Shown here: positions 35,499-48,605 of the stretch, in pieces
Numbering within the stretch: position 1 is the stretch's first letter
How the letters are laid out: each line of letters starts with the position of its first letter
The notes under the pieces: model-generated
What the model saw: only the letters and a program-made list of their open reading frames with translations
The model's database searches: none
What the model was told of the DNA's origin: nothing
Position numbers and translations under genes: made by a program
Source: Sipunculus nudus
Lineage: Eukaryota > Annelida > Sipuncula > Golfingiida > Sipunculidae
Assembly (NCBI GenBank): GCA_026874595.1
Contig: CM049307.1
Span: forward strand, 5,167,579 to 5,231,578
DNA: 64,000 bases
Reading direction: 5' to 3'

Positions 35499-35857
35499 GA
35501 CACAGGTGGTCAGAAGTCTCTGGGGGAGTCAGAAACTAAAGGAGCCAGAGAGAACTGACCACCGTGGACAGGCCACTACAACCCACTCTAGTAACCACGC
35601 CTGGCCCCTACAACCCACTCTAATAACCATGCCTGGCCACTACAACCCACTCTAATAACCACGCCTTGCCACTACAACCCACTCTAATTACCACACCTGG
35701 CCACTACAACCCACTCTAATAACCACACCTGGCCACTACAACCCACTCTAATTACCAGACACAGGTGGTCAGAAGTCTCTGGGGGAGTCAGAAACTAAAG
35801 GAGCCAGAGAGAACTGACCACCGTGGACAGGCCACTACAACCCACTCTAGTCACCAC
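35499..35857 (+). repeat. 259-bp direct duplication at the edge of a minisatellite
   Basis: The block starting GACACAGGTGGTCAGAAGTC and ending in the first 32-bp units occurs at 35499 and again at 35758. The second copy interrupts the 32-bp array, so unique flank and array were duplicated together. Confidence 0.85.
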
Positions 35858-36568
35858 GCCTGGCCACTACAACCCACTCTAATAACCATGCCTGGCCACT
35901 ACAACCCACTCTAATAACCACGCCTTGCCACTACAACCCACCCTAATTACCACACCTGGCCACTACAACCCACTCTAATAACCACACCTGGCCACTACAA
36001 CCCACTCTAATTACCACACCTGGCCACTACAACCCACTCTAATAACCACACCTGGCCACTACAACCCTCTTTAATAACCACACCTGGCCACTACAACCCT
36101 CTCTAATAACCACACCTGGCCACTACAACCCTCTCTAATAACCACACCTGGCCACTAAAACCCTCACTAATAACCATGCCTGGCCACTAAAACCCACTTT
36201 AATAACCACACCTGGCCACTACAACCCACTCTAATAACCACGCCTGGCCACTAAAACCCTCTTTAATAACCACACCTGGCCACTACAACCCTCTCTAATA
36301 ACCATGCCTGGCCACTACAACCCACTATAATAACCACGCCTGGCCACTACAACCCTCTTTAATAACCACACCTGGCCACTAAAACCCTCTTTAATAACCA
36401 CGCCTGGCCATTACAACCAACTCTAATAACCACGCCTGGCCACTACAACCCACTCTAATAACCACGCCTGGCCACTAAAACCCTCTTTAATAACCACATC
36501 TGGCCACTACAACCTTCTCTAATAACCACACCTGGCCACTACAACCCTCTTTAATAACCACACCTGGA
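35574..36568 (+). repeat. 32-bp minisatellite, about 30 copies
   Basis: The unit is CCACTACAACCCACTCTAAT, then AACCACACCTGG. Variants are CCCTCTTTAAT, CACGCCTGG and CTAAAACCC. The period is 32 bp, checked at 35641/35673. One interruption is caused by the 259-bp duplication. Confidence 0.95.
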
Positions 36569-38009
36569 GTTGAACCCAAGTCTCCAGCAGAGACAGTGGA
36601 GCGTTTTACCACACAACTGTCATTGGATTAGTTATTTCAATGAATATAACTGTTAAACAATTCGCAGAACTGGTACATCAACGATTCAAGACAAGAATAT
36701 CAATGATTCAAACCATGCCATTTATTAAGTGATGACTGAATAGGGAACTGGACCAACCTAAAAGACCACTTTTAATTCATGGCTAGCGAATTTTTGGCTT
36801 CACTAGTTCCAGGAAACACTTCATCTCATCTGTGAATGTCAAACCCTGCAAGTATGTATTCTATGGTCCAAATAAAATAGAATAGCCAAGTTCATACTAC
36901 TTGGTGCTGTGTCTAACAGCTGACATATTCCTGTAAAGTTCAGCAGTTATGCTGATATCAGTTCATGTTTGTTAACCAAACAAATTGCACAAAACTAACT
37001 TTAATTGGGAAATATTACCTTAATAAATTAAATTACCTTATTATTTTCCTGGCTGGTACTGATGATCATTCAATCAAATAATGTAGTTTGATATTTTAAA
37101 TATTTTATCAATGTCTTTGGGAATATAAGGAGGAAAGGATATAAAACCATATTACATTGGTCATACAACACCTGGTCATACAACACCTGTGACTGAAAGA
37201 TGGCAATCACTGTATTTCCCTAGTGCTCAAAAATCATGGACAAAACAGCGAAGTACATTAACATATTGGCCTGTTTTATCAACACCCAATGTTTTTACCT
37301 TATTTGATCTGTGCGGTCAATATCAGATCAACTGGTCTGAGTATACAAGTACAATAACTACATTGATACCATGCTGTGCTATTAGTTTCATGCAGGACGG
37401 CTACAATTTCTAACACAATGGTAACATGCGATCCGAATGCCATTTTTTTCATTGTAGTACAAAACATTGGCCATGTAAAGTTTCACTGCAGAGCTATTTT
37501 CTTAAAAGCAAAAATAAAGCATTAAGCAGCGTGCATCAGAAACATCAACCACCATATATTGTGCCTGTTATCAGCTGCTTTGGTGTGGTAGAGAATAAAT
37601 AAATGTTTCATAAGGCAATGAAGCTCCCATTGTGTCGAACATGGTATCTCACCAGCTCTATAATGGCACAAAAATGCCTGCAACCACTTAGTCATGACAC
37701 AATCAAAATATCTGACTTTACTGAGAAAAGAAAATCTTTCAGGCACCTTTTCAAATAATGCTTAAATAGGTAATAATGTATCATTATAAAATCATATTAG
37801 ATGTGGTCAGACAATGGTCCTTAGGTGGCCTAGCATTTCCAGTAGTGGTGGGCTAGTTTACATATGGGTAAAAAGTTTAGAGTTTCAAAATATGATAAGG
37901 TGAAACAGGTATTTATCAATATGCATGAGGAGAAAAAAATATTCTACTGGTTAAAAATCATATTAAAGAGGATATGTCTGAAATATTGTCTGCAATACAA
38001 AATCTCTGA
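36569..38009. other. Gene-free intron segment
   Basis: AT-rich intron sequence of TMF1. Small frames at 37189-37413 (plus) and 37522-37746 (minus) have no family signature or splice context. Confidence 0.5.
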
Positions 38010-38690
38010 TTGTGGTCTGGCTGCCATATTGGATTTTTGGCAGGTATGTAATTTGACGGGGATGGAGCCGTCATAGGTACCAATCATCCCTGTGAATTTG
38101 AGAAAGATCAAGCATGCTGTTGTTGAGATATTGTGTGAAAGAAAATCACTTAATGTGCTTTGGTGGCCATATTGGAATTCTGACAGGTCTTTAAATCAAT
38201 AGGTCTCGAGCCCTCATAGGTACCAATCATCTCTGTGAATTTGAGAAAGATCAAGCATATTGTTGTTGAGATATCGTGCGCTAAAGAAAATCACCAGTAG
38301 TGTGGTGGTGGCCATATTAGAATTTCAACAGATCTGTATTTCAATAGGTCTAGAGCCCTCATAGGTACCAATCAACCTTGTGAATTTGAGAAAGATCAAG
38401 CATGTTGTTGTTGAGATATCATGCGCAAAAGAAAATCACCTATTGCGCTGTGGTGGCCATATTGGAATTCAGACAGGTCTGTAATTCGATAGGTATCACC
38501 ATCTGGGACCCTCATAGGTACCAATCATCCCTGTGAATTTGAGAAAGCTCAAGCATATTGGTGTTGTGATATCACACACGAAAGAAAGTGTCACTGACGG
38601 AAGGATGGATGAATGGAAGTATGGAAAGATGGACTGACACGGTCATCACTATAGGGCACCCCTTGTCCAGCAGGGCCCTTATAAACTGAG
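38010..38690 (+). repeat. 145-bp tandem repeat, four copies, with GATGGA-type tail
   Basis: GGTGGCCATATTGGAATT-like landmarks recur near 38018, 38163, 38308 and 38452. Each is followed by CCTCATAGGTACCAATCA and GAATTTGAGAAAGATCAAGC. The array ends in a degenerate GGATGGATG stretch and then CATCACTATAGGGCACCCC. This is the same order, array then tetranucleotide tail then terminal motif, as in family 2, but a different sequence. Confidence 0.8.
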
Positions 38691-39810
38691 ACCTTTATTC
38701 CATATACTCTGGATCATATTCATTATGATTCTTATGAATTCCATAGGTACCACACTGAACATGTTCACGTTAATATTGAACTCATAAAACAACAGAATCA
38801 CACATGCAGACCTTTTATTGATTTACACAAGGCACTAAGTATTTCCTGGATCATCACAGGATTATTTAAATATATCTCATGCACAACCTGGCAGGATGAC
38901 ATGGTGCTCTATTCAACATGCATGCTGCCCTGTACATATGTTGTATACATTGCACATGCATGCAGCAGCATTGGTTATGCTTATTTTAACAGCTCTGAAG
39001 GTCTAGGCAGACATAATAATAATGGCACCACTGCTGCTTACCAACACTAACGTTACATCAAGCTTCATTTTCACAATTTTTCAGCAACAAACTAAAATTA
39101 TTACACATTTTTTACTACCAACCAGATTGAATGATTCACTCTTTCTAGTGTTTTTTATGTGCAAATTCTGATTTCAACAGTTGTCATTCCCATGGATATT
39201 TTCTTTAATCTAGATTTAGGAATACTGAATCCTGACATAATCAACATTAGGAAGAACAGTGGTGATCTCAACTGTAAATTTACTTTGGTCATGTAAGCAT
39301 GTGGGTTCTCCTGATCTCAGAGTTGGCAACATAATGCCACACTCAATTATTTCCAATAAATGACTGGCTACAGGTTTAAAAGCCTCAAGATGGCTTCCTT
39401 AAAACAGACACCGGTTAATGTTTACATCTTACAATACACAATTTCCCTTGTTCTTTGAGGAATAAACTGTCAATTGATGTTATAAAATATATTTATAGAC
39501 TACCAGCATCAAACATAAAATAAAATTCATGTGATCCATATCATGAATATGCACAACATGTCATCATTAATATGCACAGAACATCACCATGAATATGCAA
39601 AGATTTTCACCTGCTATAATGCCAGAAGGTGGGAAAATTATCAGACCATTCCCCAAAGAATGAACATACCAACAATTATACCAAACAGTGACTACTACAG
39701 TCTGTTCCACCATATCCCGTCCATATTTAAGGGGATTTTTTTTCTTCTTTTTTTTTAGATTGGGAAGTGCATTGTGAAAAGGTGTATCACAACAGAGGCC
39801 TGATAAAAAA
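38691..39810. other. Gene-free intron segment
   Basis: Intron sequence with nothing recognised. Confidence 0.5.
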
Positions 39811-41307
39811 CAAGGGACCTATGGGTAACAGCGCTCAGCTGATCATGATTGGACTATAAATGTTTCTCCATTGTGATACTATATTGAGTTGATAAAGCTT
39901 ATGAATATCATGGACGTGTTTGGCTGTAATGTATTATGTGAGTAAATGATAAATGAAATAACCTGACTGATGGATTTATAAAGTAAAATATAGTAGTTTA
40001 TTTTTTATCTATTTAGGAGTGGTTGAAAATTGCGATATATTTGAGCAAATATGAATGCAATGACAGCAATAATTAGCAGTAGCAGAATGATGATAAGGCT
40101 ATTTGTTGAAGGATCTATAGTGTATGGAAGTCTGCAAGATTTCAATTTGACAGATATGATGTTATGATTTACTATGCTGATGAGGGGATTTATGAATTTG
40201 TGACTTTATGACACAATATCTCTTCAGTCTTGACAAGGTACATTATTTTGATGCCCACTATGTATACATATTACAGAATATTAACATAATGTCTGGCATG
40301 TACATAGTTACCTATGGACAAATAGGTATACAAACTATTAAAGTATGAATATATCTGATTCATCTTGTTCTTGTTTACTGAGGCTGACATAGGGATGGGG
40401 TTCGGAGAAGGGAACAGTGAGGGCAACAAGGAGGTGGATGTAGAGAGAAAAGGAGAGAGGGAGAGAGAGGGGATGGAGAATTCAACAGTACTTAAACACC
40501 TGGAAGGTTAAAATCTAAAATATTATGAAAAGTAGATAAAGTCTGATCGGAAAAGGTAATCTTGGCCATGGTTGGTTAATATTGAAGAAATTGTTGCAAA
40601 TAATATTTTGAGATCCAACCATGTGTTTCCATTGGTTACCATTTGATAAGCTGTTGACAGTTCAACAGTTTACACATTTGTCTAATGAGATCCAATTATT
40701 TTAATAAACCTATTTTTCTATTTTATCATATGTATAAAGTAGCCATAAAGTCCCCACTTAACAGGTGGAATGATTGATGGGGGGAGGGGGTTATGATGGG
40801 AGTTACAACGCCTCAGTCTCTCTGTATATATTATCTTTAATTATTAAATTTTATGGAATAGCAATAGAACTATTGTTCACAGTGCCAAAGAGCAAGGACT
40901 CTATGGGGTGGGGGAAGGGGATGGTGGGAGTTACGGCACCCTTGCATATTCATTCAGGATATGAAATTTAATTCAAGTGCTTACAGGGAAAAAAGTTTAT
41001 TCATAATTATTAAATATTCAAGCAGGCAGAAAGGTGGAGAAACAAAGCAAATCATTTTAATTCCCATTCTACTGAGCCAGGAAAAATTAACATTATTTGC
41101 CTTAATTCCTTTTTTTCAATACATCATTTTTTCCAGGTTTAAAAATGTAACTACACATTTACAGTATAACATATATATATATGTATATTTTAGTTGATTC
41201 ACATTTCTAAATTGCTTTAACATTCTCAGCTAATTAACCTGGTTTATAGTACCTGTCAACAGAATGGTGATGCAGGGAGGATGGGAGGCTTAGGAGTGAG
41301 AGAGAAT

Positions 41308-41349
41308 GGGAGAAAGAGAGAGAGAGAGAGCAAGAGAGAGCTAGACTGT

Positions 41350-41398
<49 letters not shown>
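41308..41398. repeat. GA dinucleotide microsatellite
   Basis: AG repeats with a short interruption (CTAGACTGTCATGG) near 41341-41355. Confidence 0.95.
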
Positions 41399-41400
<2 letters not shown>

Positions 41401-41911
41401 ATACTGCCAGAGAAAGAAAGACAGGCTCTCTGGTAATTACTGCCTGACCCAGCTTGAAGCACACATTTCACTTACTTGATGAAAACAATCAAGACATGGT
41501 GCTTGAAAACTTAAATGACATCTACAGTTTTTGATCAATTGGTTTCAAATTTCAGATTTAAACAGATGAAATGCTTATGTGTACATGCTGTGAAAATTAA
41601 ATCCACAGCACTAACACTAGTAACAGGAAATAAATGTCCACTGTAAGTCATGTTAATTATCATGCATGCTTTTTACAAAGGAGTTAACTGTTATTCAATA
41701 ATTACAGGTTGCCCATAGCAAAAGGTACCACTAGCACAAATGATATGAGAGTTAAAACTATTCATTAAAAATTAATTGAAATTATTGGGCAAAATATAAT
41801 TTTAATTTTAAAATATTAACAGTAACATCTGAAAAGATTTCTTTTAATAATATAATTGAAATAAATGATTATTAAAATAATATTATAAAATATATTCGTG
41901 AATGCATTAAT

Positions 41912-42776
41912 TAGTGGTGGGCCAATCATCAAGTTTTATCGAAAGTCAGTCGGTTTGCTGCCACTTTCAAGCGCTCGATTACCAAAGGCAACTATCGATT
42001 ACATCATTCTTTCCAGAATGCCTTTAGGTCATAGACAAAAATTATTCTTCCATTTTTTACCACATTCCGCGCTTCATATAATGAGTCGGGTGTTCCCAAA
42101 TAACTTCCGTATATAACTGAGTATGACACGGTAGATGCGAGAACGGAGGATTTATTAATTAAACTTATTATCTGTGAACTCGAAGCAGCTGCAGAATTAG
42201 CGGAGAGTTTTCTAACGAGATGTACATTGCAAAATATGGGCGGGATGGTGTTAAATTACTCCATTAATTCTCCAGGTCTATGCCAATTTTGCAAGATTCT
42301 CTCAGAAATCATATATTCAACCGATGCCTGGTGCCGCTGAAAAATTGTTTGTTGGGTCTAACCCGGCCGGTCGAGTATTTGAATTTCGGCTGGATTTTTT
42401 TTTTTGGGACTAGACTGCAATTTGTTTTGGTGTCATCTGCCCCAAGCGCACCTGGGCCCATAAAATCTGACTTCATGTGCTTGAAAAACAGCCACTCTAT
42501 AGGCCTTACATTCTTAGATGCTCTTAATTCCCAAATAGAAAGATATTACCCTACGTTGCTGATCGTTTAATTTGATCTGTAAAATAAGTCTGATTGTATG
42601 TTTATACGTGCGCCACAGGAGAATACCTGCCGGGGATACGCAGGTGGGGTTTCACAGATAATTGCATATTTCTTCGATAATTGCATATATTTGTCTTAAC
42701 CGATTAATAATCAATCATCAGTCGGTTTGCTCAAACCGATGATCGATTATGAATAAGGAACCGACTCCCATCACTA
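41912..42776 (+). mobile_element. Non-autonomous hAT-type DNA transposon (865 bp)
   Basis: It begins TAGTGGTGGG and ends CCCATCACTA, an imperfect 10-bp terminal inverted repeat. It is flanked by a perfect 8-bp target duplication GCATTAAT at 41904-41911 and 42777-42784. An unoccupied relative of the site occurs at about 23352-23375 (GAATGCATTCATGAATAC). Eight-bp duplications and TAGTG/CAGTG ends are hallmarks of the hAT superfamily. The interior is GC-richer than its surroundings. It has subterminal CAGTCGGTTTGCT copies on both sides and no transposase frame. Its 70-96 residue frames have no known domain. Confidence 0.85.
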
Positions 42777-42784
42777 GCATTAAT

Positions 42785-45479
42785 GAATACATTTTGAAAG
42801 TATTAGCACTCAAATTCTTTCTTTTTACCTGTATTAGTATCTGTATTAATTTTCATTATCGAACTATTGAATTTTTTAAATCATATTTGAATACAATTAT
42901 AAAATATTCAGTCAATGTGTCATATTTATTCAGTTTCAGTCGAACAAAACTGTTGAGAATCAAGGATATACAAATTTCACAAATTTAAATAATGATTGCA
43001 ACTATCTGGTTTTATGGCTTTAATTTATAAATAAAAATATTAAATTCACTTTTGAATACTTTCACATCACTGTCAAGACACTTATGACAATTATTAACAT
43101 TATAGACATCATAATGAGAACTTGTCTTTAAGATCTGATTTTTTTATCATATTTGAATATTTTTATTTTTTTAAATATGTATCAGAAAAAAAATAATATT
43201 AGCTTTGAAACTAATACATGTGTTAAAAATAACCCAAGGATCAAAACAAACCATTATATTATACAAGGAGCAAACTTGAGTTGGGAATGTTTAATTTTAT
43301 TAACTGAAATAAAGTTAACAGAAATATAAATTTTGATTATTTACCCAGTATCATGTAACAGCTGATACAGCCATGAGTCTTAATGTTATTAGTCAAACAT
43401 ACTGACATCTTTAATGAGCACTTGTCTGAGTAATTTTTTAAAAATTTTTTACATGTTTCATTTTTTTTTTAAATTTTGTAATAAAAAATAAACCAACAAA
43501 TTAAACACCTGGAAAAGACCTGGAAATTTATATTAATTTAATATGATCAACTGCATCCTTGTTTATCATTAACTTGCTTCACATTATCCCTTATAGTAAA
43601 CAAAAATTTTATTTAATTAATTAATTTTCATTTTTATGATTGACATTAAAAAATACCCAATGGTGACTGCATGGTGTCATTTGAAATATATTTTCAGCAA
43701 TCCATGAAAAGATCCATAAAACAGCAGTAATTGCAAGGTCCCTGTTACTCATTAACTATTAAATTCCTTTTCCATTTATTTTTCTCAAAGTTGTTATTAT
43801 AAACCAGTAATACTTTTTTTATTATTGTTTATTGTTATGTTTTTGGCCAAAACAATTACAAGAGGAGGGGGGGTTGAACAGCTATATCCAGCTGAAGCCA
43901 CCAAGAGCTGGCTGGCTGCAGTATATGCCTCGCTTCAAGCATGAAAGGTCAATAGGGGACATACAGAGGGGCTTCAGTACAGCTTGGGTGTGACATGGTC
44001 TCATAAAAACTGTAATAAAAGCTACAGTTTTTGGTCAATTCATTTCAAATTTCAGAATTTAGAAACTGAAATCCTTAAGTGTGCATGATATGAAAATTAA
44101 ACCAACAGTGCTTACAGGGAAAAACGTGCAATGCCCAAAGATGGGCAAAATTTTAGGTACTGATTTTATATTTATGCGAATAACTTATAAAATTTGAAAA
44201 ATTCAGATCTAATTTTCTGTATACAATTGAATCTTGATTAAATGTAGTTATGTCCCTGAAAAAAAGTCTCTAGCTTCAGCCATTCTTATGTTTAGTGAGT
44301 AAATATATTTCCTGATTTTTTATGAGGTGCATTATGTTCAGGCCCATAACTTCAACAAATTACACAATACTGATCATATTTTTGGTATGTACATCGAAAA
44401 TGTATGGAAGTATATATGCATATGCACTATGATCTAATTCAGATTAGTGGTTATGATATTAGGCAGTCTTATAGTGTAAGAATGTTTTTTTTAATGGAAA
44501 ATATAGGTTTTTCCCTAAAACCTCAAAGGAACAAAGTCCTAATGACCCAATATTTGGTATTGTAGGAGATTTTGGGGACATCTAACTGTATGCCAAATTT
44601 TGGATTCATAGGTCTAATGGTTTCAAATGTGCCAGTTTAACAGACAGACGGACGGACAGCCGACGGACAAAGGACCAAGACTATAGCTCAGATGACTTAT
44701 AATAACAACAATGGAATGAAATTCATGACCTGAACAATATTTTCTAGACATCCAGTCAGTGTCAATGTCTGAGTGATGTTTCACATTTCATCCGATCAAC
44801 AACAGTCAATGTCATTGATCACATGCAAAAACTCCTGACAGCTGCTGACTGGATGCCATATAAAAAAAAAATAAAACATAACCAGCTTTGCTATGAAATA
44901 TGCAGCTTGATATAGAAATTATCTTACAAATAAGAGAATACAGGTTGGTGGAACAGATTACAGAGGGACATCCCATATGGACATGCAAGTGAATGTTTAT
45001 GCTATGGTGCTCGCTGTGGGCCAGTTGCCAAATCTAACACTTGCAAATGCACAAATACATTAACCAAACAAAATTGCGACCAAAAAAATATATATGGTAT
45101 AATTTAAGCATATTGATTCATTCAGCTTTTAATGTCCTTACCTCTGTATATGCCCCCTGTCAGTTCAAGATATAAACACACATATTTCAGCAATTGATAA
45201 TGCGATATTAGTTTGGATTTATGGTGTCTGTCTATATCTAAAATATTGTTCAAATTTTGGCTTCATCTTAAAACAAGGGTCACAAAACCTAGTTCAACTG
45301 ATATTGAGAACATATACATATATGAAAAATATAATAGCATGTTCCTTTCATCAAACTGAGCTAAAAATGAGTAAAAAAATCCAACTGAAACAAAAATTGA
45401 AAATTCATAAGCAGGCATATATCGAATTTAAAAAATTATCTTGTTTGTTTTTCAACATATATGTTATTCAAGGTATATA
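42785..45479. other. AT-rich intron segment with family-2 backbone, no gene
   Basis: Contains the right part of F6, including the backbone at 44030-44700, a G tract with a GC-richer cassette at about 43865-44010, and AT-rich filler. CTGAGCTAAAAA occurs at 45356-45367 and could be the displaced right half of the F6 hairpin. No coding exon was seen. Confidence 0.45.
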
Positions 45480-45935
45480 TATATATATATATTCATATTC
45501 AAGGTCAAGGCCCCTATTATAGTAAACTAAAGGTCATTACCCTAAGTTAAACAGACTTCCATCATACAATCCATATCTATGCATGTGAATAATATGAAAG
45601 AAATTGGTCTGTTAGTTTTATTTATTTATAAAATCTCACAGTACTGACACTAGCAACGATGGGGTTATTAAAAGGCACAAAAACAAGAAAAGGACAAAAA
45701 GAGCTATTCAAGGTCAAGGTCATTCCCCCAGTAAATGTCATGACACCATTTTGCATAGGCTTAGTCCTCTCATCCATATGTATGGACATGTCAGGTTTAA
45801 TAAAGATAAGTGAAATATTTCCTTAAGTTATCACCATCAGTGGTCTCACAAGATTTTTCTGCAGCGGGGTACCGTGCTAAAACCACAGTATCCTCCATTT
45901 TTTTTTTTGGGGGGGGGGGGGGGGGGGTGATACAA
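45480..45935 (+). mobile_element. Family-1 element D, 3' fragment
   Basis: The 325-bp-type sequence (CAAGGTCAAGG, GAAAGAAATTGGTCTGTTAG, TTAAAAGGCAC) is followed by CAGTATCCTCC, a T tract, a G tract (45909-45927) and GATACAA, the family-1 3' end. The hairpin loop is replaced by the expanded T and G runs. The 5' part is missing, and an AT microsatellite borders it on the left. Confidence 0.65.
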
Positions 45936-46070
45936 TCACTCAATGACATAAACATGTATTAAATTAAGCAGTCCAAAGATTATGTCAAAATTTGACAAGT
46001 GAATCTCCGTTTTTCTCTATGAATGATAAAGCAACAGGTATAACAGTCTCAATAATGAATGAAAACTTAC

Positions 46071-46182
46071 GGTTTTTTTGTGCATCTTCTTTTATGTCCA
46101 GTACTTTATCGATTTGTTTTTGAGCAGCATTTAAGGCTTGTGAGGCAAGGTTGCCAAAGCCACTGGAATCCCACCAACTCAT
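46071..46182 (-). CDS. TMF1: TMF1 first coding exon (golgin N-terminal motif)
   Basis: ATG at 46182 opens 37 codons plus one base, ending at a consensus donor GTAAGT (46070-46065). The protein starts MSWWDSSGFGNLASQALN and continues QKQIDKVLDIKED. This matches the vertebrate TMF1 start (MSWFNASQLSSFAKQAL..QKSIDRVLDIQ) in the Met-Ser-Trp tip, the amphipathic ASQAL helix and the KVLDI segment. In golgins this extreme N-terminus captures Golgi-bound vesicles (established knowledge). A splice acceptor (CATCTTTTCAG, AG at 46190-46189) lies six bases upstream of ATG, so at least one 5' UTR exon lies to the right. The leftover C joins GA of the 12816 exon to make an Arg codon. The family's internal exons between these two may be absent or unrecognised. 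Confidence 0.88.
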
Positions 46183-46188
46183 CTCCCT

Positions 46189-46535
46189 CTGAAAAGATGA
46201 AACAAGTTTGTATATGCTATTTATATATATATATATTAGGGTTGGGACATTTACCAGTATTCTGGAATTTAACAATATCTGACAGCTATGGTAATCGTAC
46301 CATCAACCTTCCCATTATTGTGATACCAAGCTATGCATTTTTGTCCATAATTTTGATTCACAAGCAGGCCCTTGAAGTGTATTTTCTGGAGAAAATGGTA
46401 TCATTAGGGTATGTCCATGTTCAAAATGACATTTATTTTCAAGAATTATATTTAATTTTATAAACTGCATGCATTTGAACACCTGCATGTGTGTGAAACC
46501 GTGTGCTTAATGACTTTGGATTAGTCAGAAATGTC
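46189..46535. other. TMF1 intron upstream of first coding exon
   Basis: The acceptor polypyrimidine tract, then AT-rich intron including a short AT run (about 46220-46238). No exon was recognised. Confidence 0.5.
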
Positions 46536-48605
46536 CCAAGTAGCAGGATGAATCAGAGAGGATTAAAGCCAGAGAATTCTAGGAGAAAATAACAAAGTCA
46601 GATCAAGTAGCAGGATGAATCAGAGAGGACTTAAGCCAGAGAATTCTAGGAGAAAATAACAAAATCAGATCAAGTAGCAGGATGAATCTTAGAGGATTAA
46701 AAACAGAGAATTCTAGGAGAAAATAACAAAGTCAGATCAAGTAGCAGGATGAATCAGAGAGGATTAAAGCCAGAGAATTCTAGGAGAAAATAACAAAATC
46801 AGATCAAGTAGCAGGATGAATCAGAGAGGACTAAAGCCAGAGAATTCTAGGAGAAAATAACAAAGTCAGATCAAGTAGCAGGATGAATCAGAGAGGACTA
46901 AAGCCAGAGAATTCTAGGAGAAAATAACAAAATCAGATCAAGTAGCAGGATGAATCAGAGAGGATTAAAGCCAGAGAATTCTAGGAGAAAATAACAAAAT
47001 CAGATCAAGTAGCAGGATGAATCAGAGAGGATTAAAGCCAGAGAATTCTAGGAGAAAATAACAAAGTCAGATCAAGTAGCAGGATGAATCAGAGAGGATT
47101 AAAGCCAGAGAATTCTAGGAGAAAATAACAGTCAGATCAAGTAGCAGGGGAAATCAGAGAGGATTAAAGCCAGAGAATTCTAGGAGAAAATTACAGTCAG
47201 ATCAAGTAGCAGGGGAAATCAGAGAGGATTAAAGCCAGAGAATTCTAGGAGAAAATAACAGTCAGATCAAGTAGCAGGGGGAATCAGAGAGAATTAAAGC
47301 CAGAGAATTCTAGGAGAAAATAACAGAGTCAGATCAAGTAGCAGGGCGAATCAGAGAGGATTAAAGCCAGAGAATTCTAGGAGAAAATAACAAAATCAGA
47401 TCAAGTAGCAGGATGAATCAGAGAGGATTAAAGCCAGAGAATTCTAGGAGAAAATAACAAAGTCAGATCAAGTAGCAGGATGAATCAGAGAGGATTAAAG
47501 CCAGAGAATTCTAGGAGAAAATAACAGTCAGATCAAGTAGCAGGGGAAATCAGAGAGGATTAAAGCCAGAAAAATTCTAGGAGAAAATTACAGTCAGATC
47601 AAGTAGCAGGGGAAATCAGAGAGGATTAAAGCCAGAGAATTCTAGGAGAAAATAACAGTCAGATCAAGTAGCAGGGGGAATCAGAGAGGATTAAAGCCAG
47701 AGAATTCTAGGAGAAAATAACAGAGTCAGATCAAGTAGCAGGATGAATCAGAGAGGATTAAAGCCGGAGAATTTTAGGAGAAAATAACAAAGTCAGATCA
47801 AGTAGCAGGGGAAATCAGAGAGGATTAAAGCCAGAGAATTCTAGGAGAAAATTACAGTCAGATCAAGTAGCAGGGGAAATCAGAGAGGATTAAAGCCAGA
47901 GAATTCTAGGAGAAAATAACAGTCAGATCAAGTAGCAGGGGGAATCAGAGAGGATTAAAGCCAGAGAATTCTAGGAGAAAATAACAGAGTCAGATCAAGT
48001 AGCAGGATGAATCAGAGAGGATTAAAGCTGGAGAATTTTAGGAGAAAATAACAAAGTCAGATCAAGTAGCAGGATGAATCAGAGAGGATCAAAGCCAGAG
48101 AATTCTAGGAGAAAATAACAAAGTCAGATCAAGTGGCAGGATGAATCAGAGAGGATTAAAGCCAGAAAATTTTAGGAGAAAATAACAAAGTTAGATCAAG
48201 TAGCAGGATGAATCAGAGAGGATTAAAGCCAGAAAATTTTAGGAGAAAATAGCAAAGTCAGATCAAGTAGCAGGATGAATCAGAGAGGATTAAAGCCAGA
48301 GAATTCTAGGAGAAAATAACAAAGTCAGATCAAGTAGCAGGATGAATCAGAGAGGATTAAAGCCAGAAAACTTAGGAGAAAATAACAGGCAGATCAAGTA
48401 GCAGGGTGAATCAGACAGGATTAAAGCCAGAGAATTCTAGGAGAAAATAACAAAGTCAGATCAAGTAGCAGGATGAATCAGAGAGGATCAAAGCCAGAGA
48501 ATTCTAGGAGAAAATAACAAAGTCAGATCAAGTAGCAAGATCAATCAGAGAGGATCAAAGCCAGAGAATTCTAGGAGAAAATAACAAAGTCAGATCAAGT
48601 AGCAG
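46536..48605 (+). repeat. 64/67-bp minisatellite, about 31 copies
   Basis: The unit is CAAGTAGCAGGATGAATCAG, then AGAGGATTAAAGCCAGAGAA, then TTCTAGGAGAAAATAACAAA, then GTCAGAT (67 bp). A 64-bp form lacks AAA before GTCAGAT and usually carries GGGGAAATC instead of GGATGAATC. The short forms cluster at about 47120-47300, 47520-47680 and 47800-47950, so blocks have been re-amplified. It starts about 350 bp upstream of the TMF1 coding exon, in its presumed first intron. Confidence 0.97.

Larger units (their letters stand above)
39811..44700 (+). mobile_element. Family-2 element F6, 3' hairpin half missing
   Basis: The 5' end is CAAGGGACCTATGGGTAACA at 39811, followed by GCGCTCAGCTGA. It shares 5' and cassette segments with F1 (CCTGTCAACAGAATGG at 41245-41265 compares with 14178-14195) and the family backbone at 41540-41640 and 44030-44700. 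The hairpin stops after its left half (TAGCTCAG, TGACT, TATA at 44700). A hAT-type element is inserted at 41912-42776 and a GA microsatellite lies at 41308-41398. The assignment of everything between as one element is inference. Confidence 0.5.
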
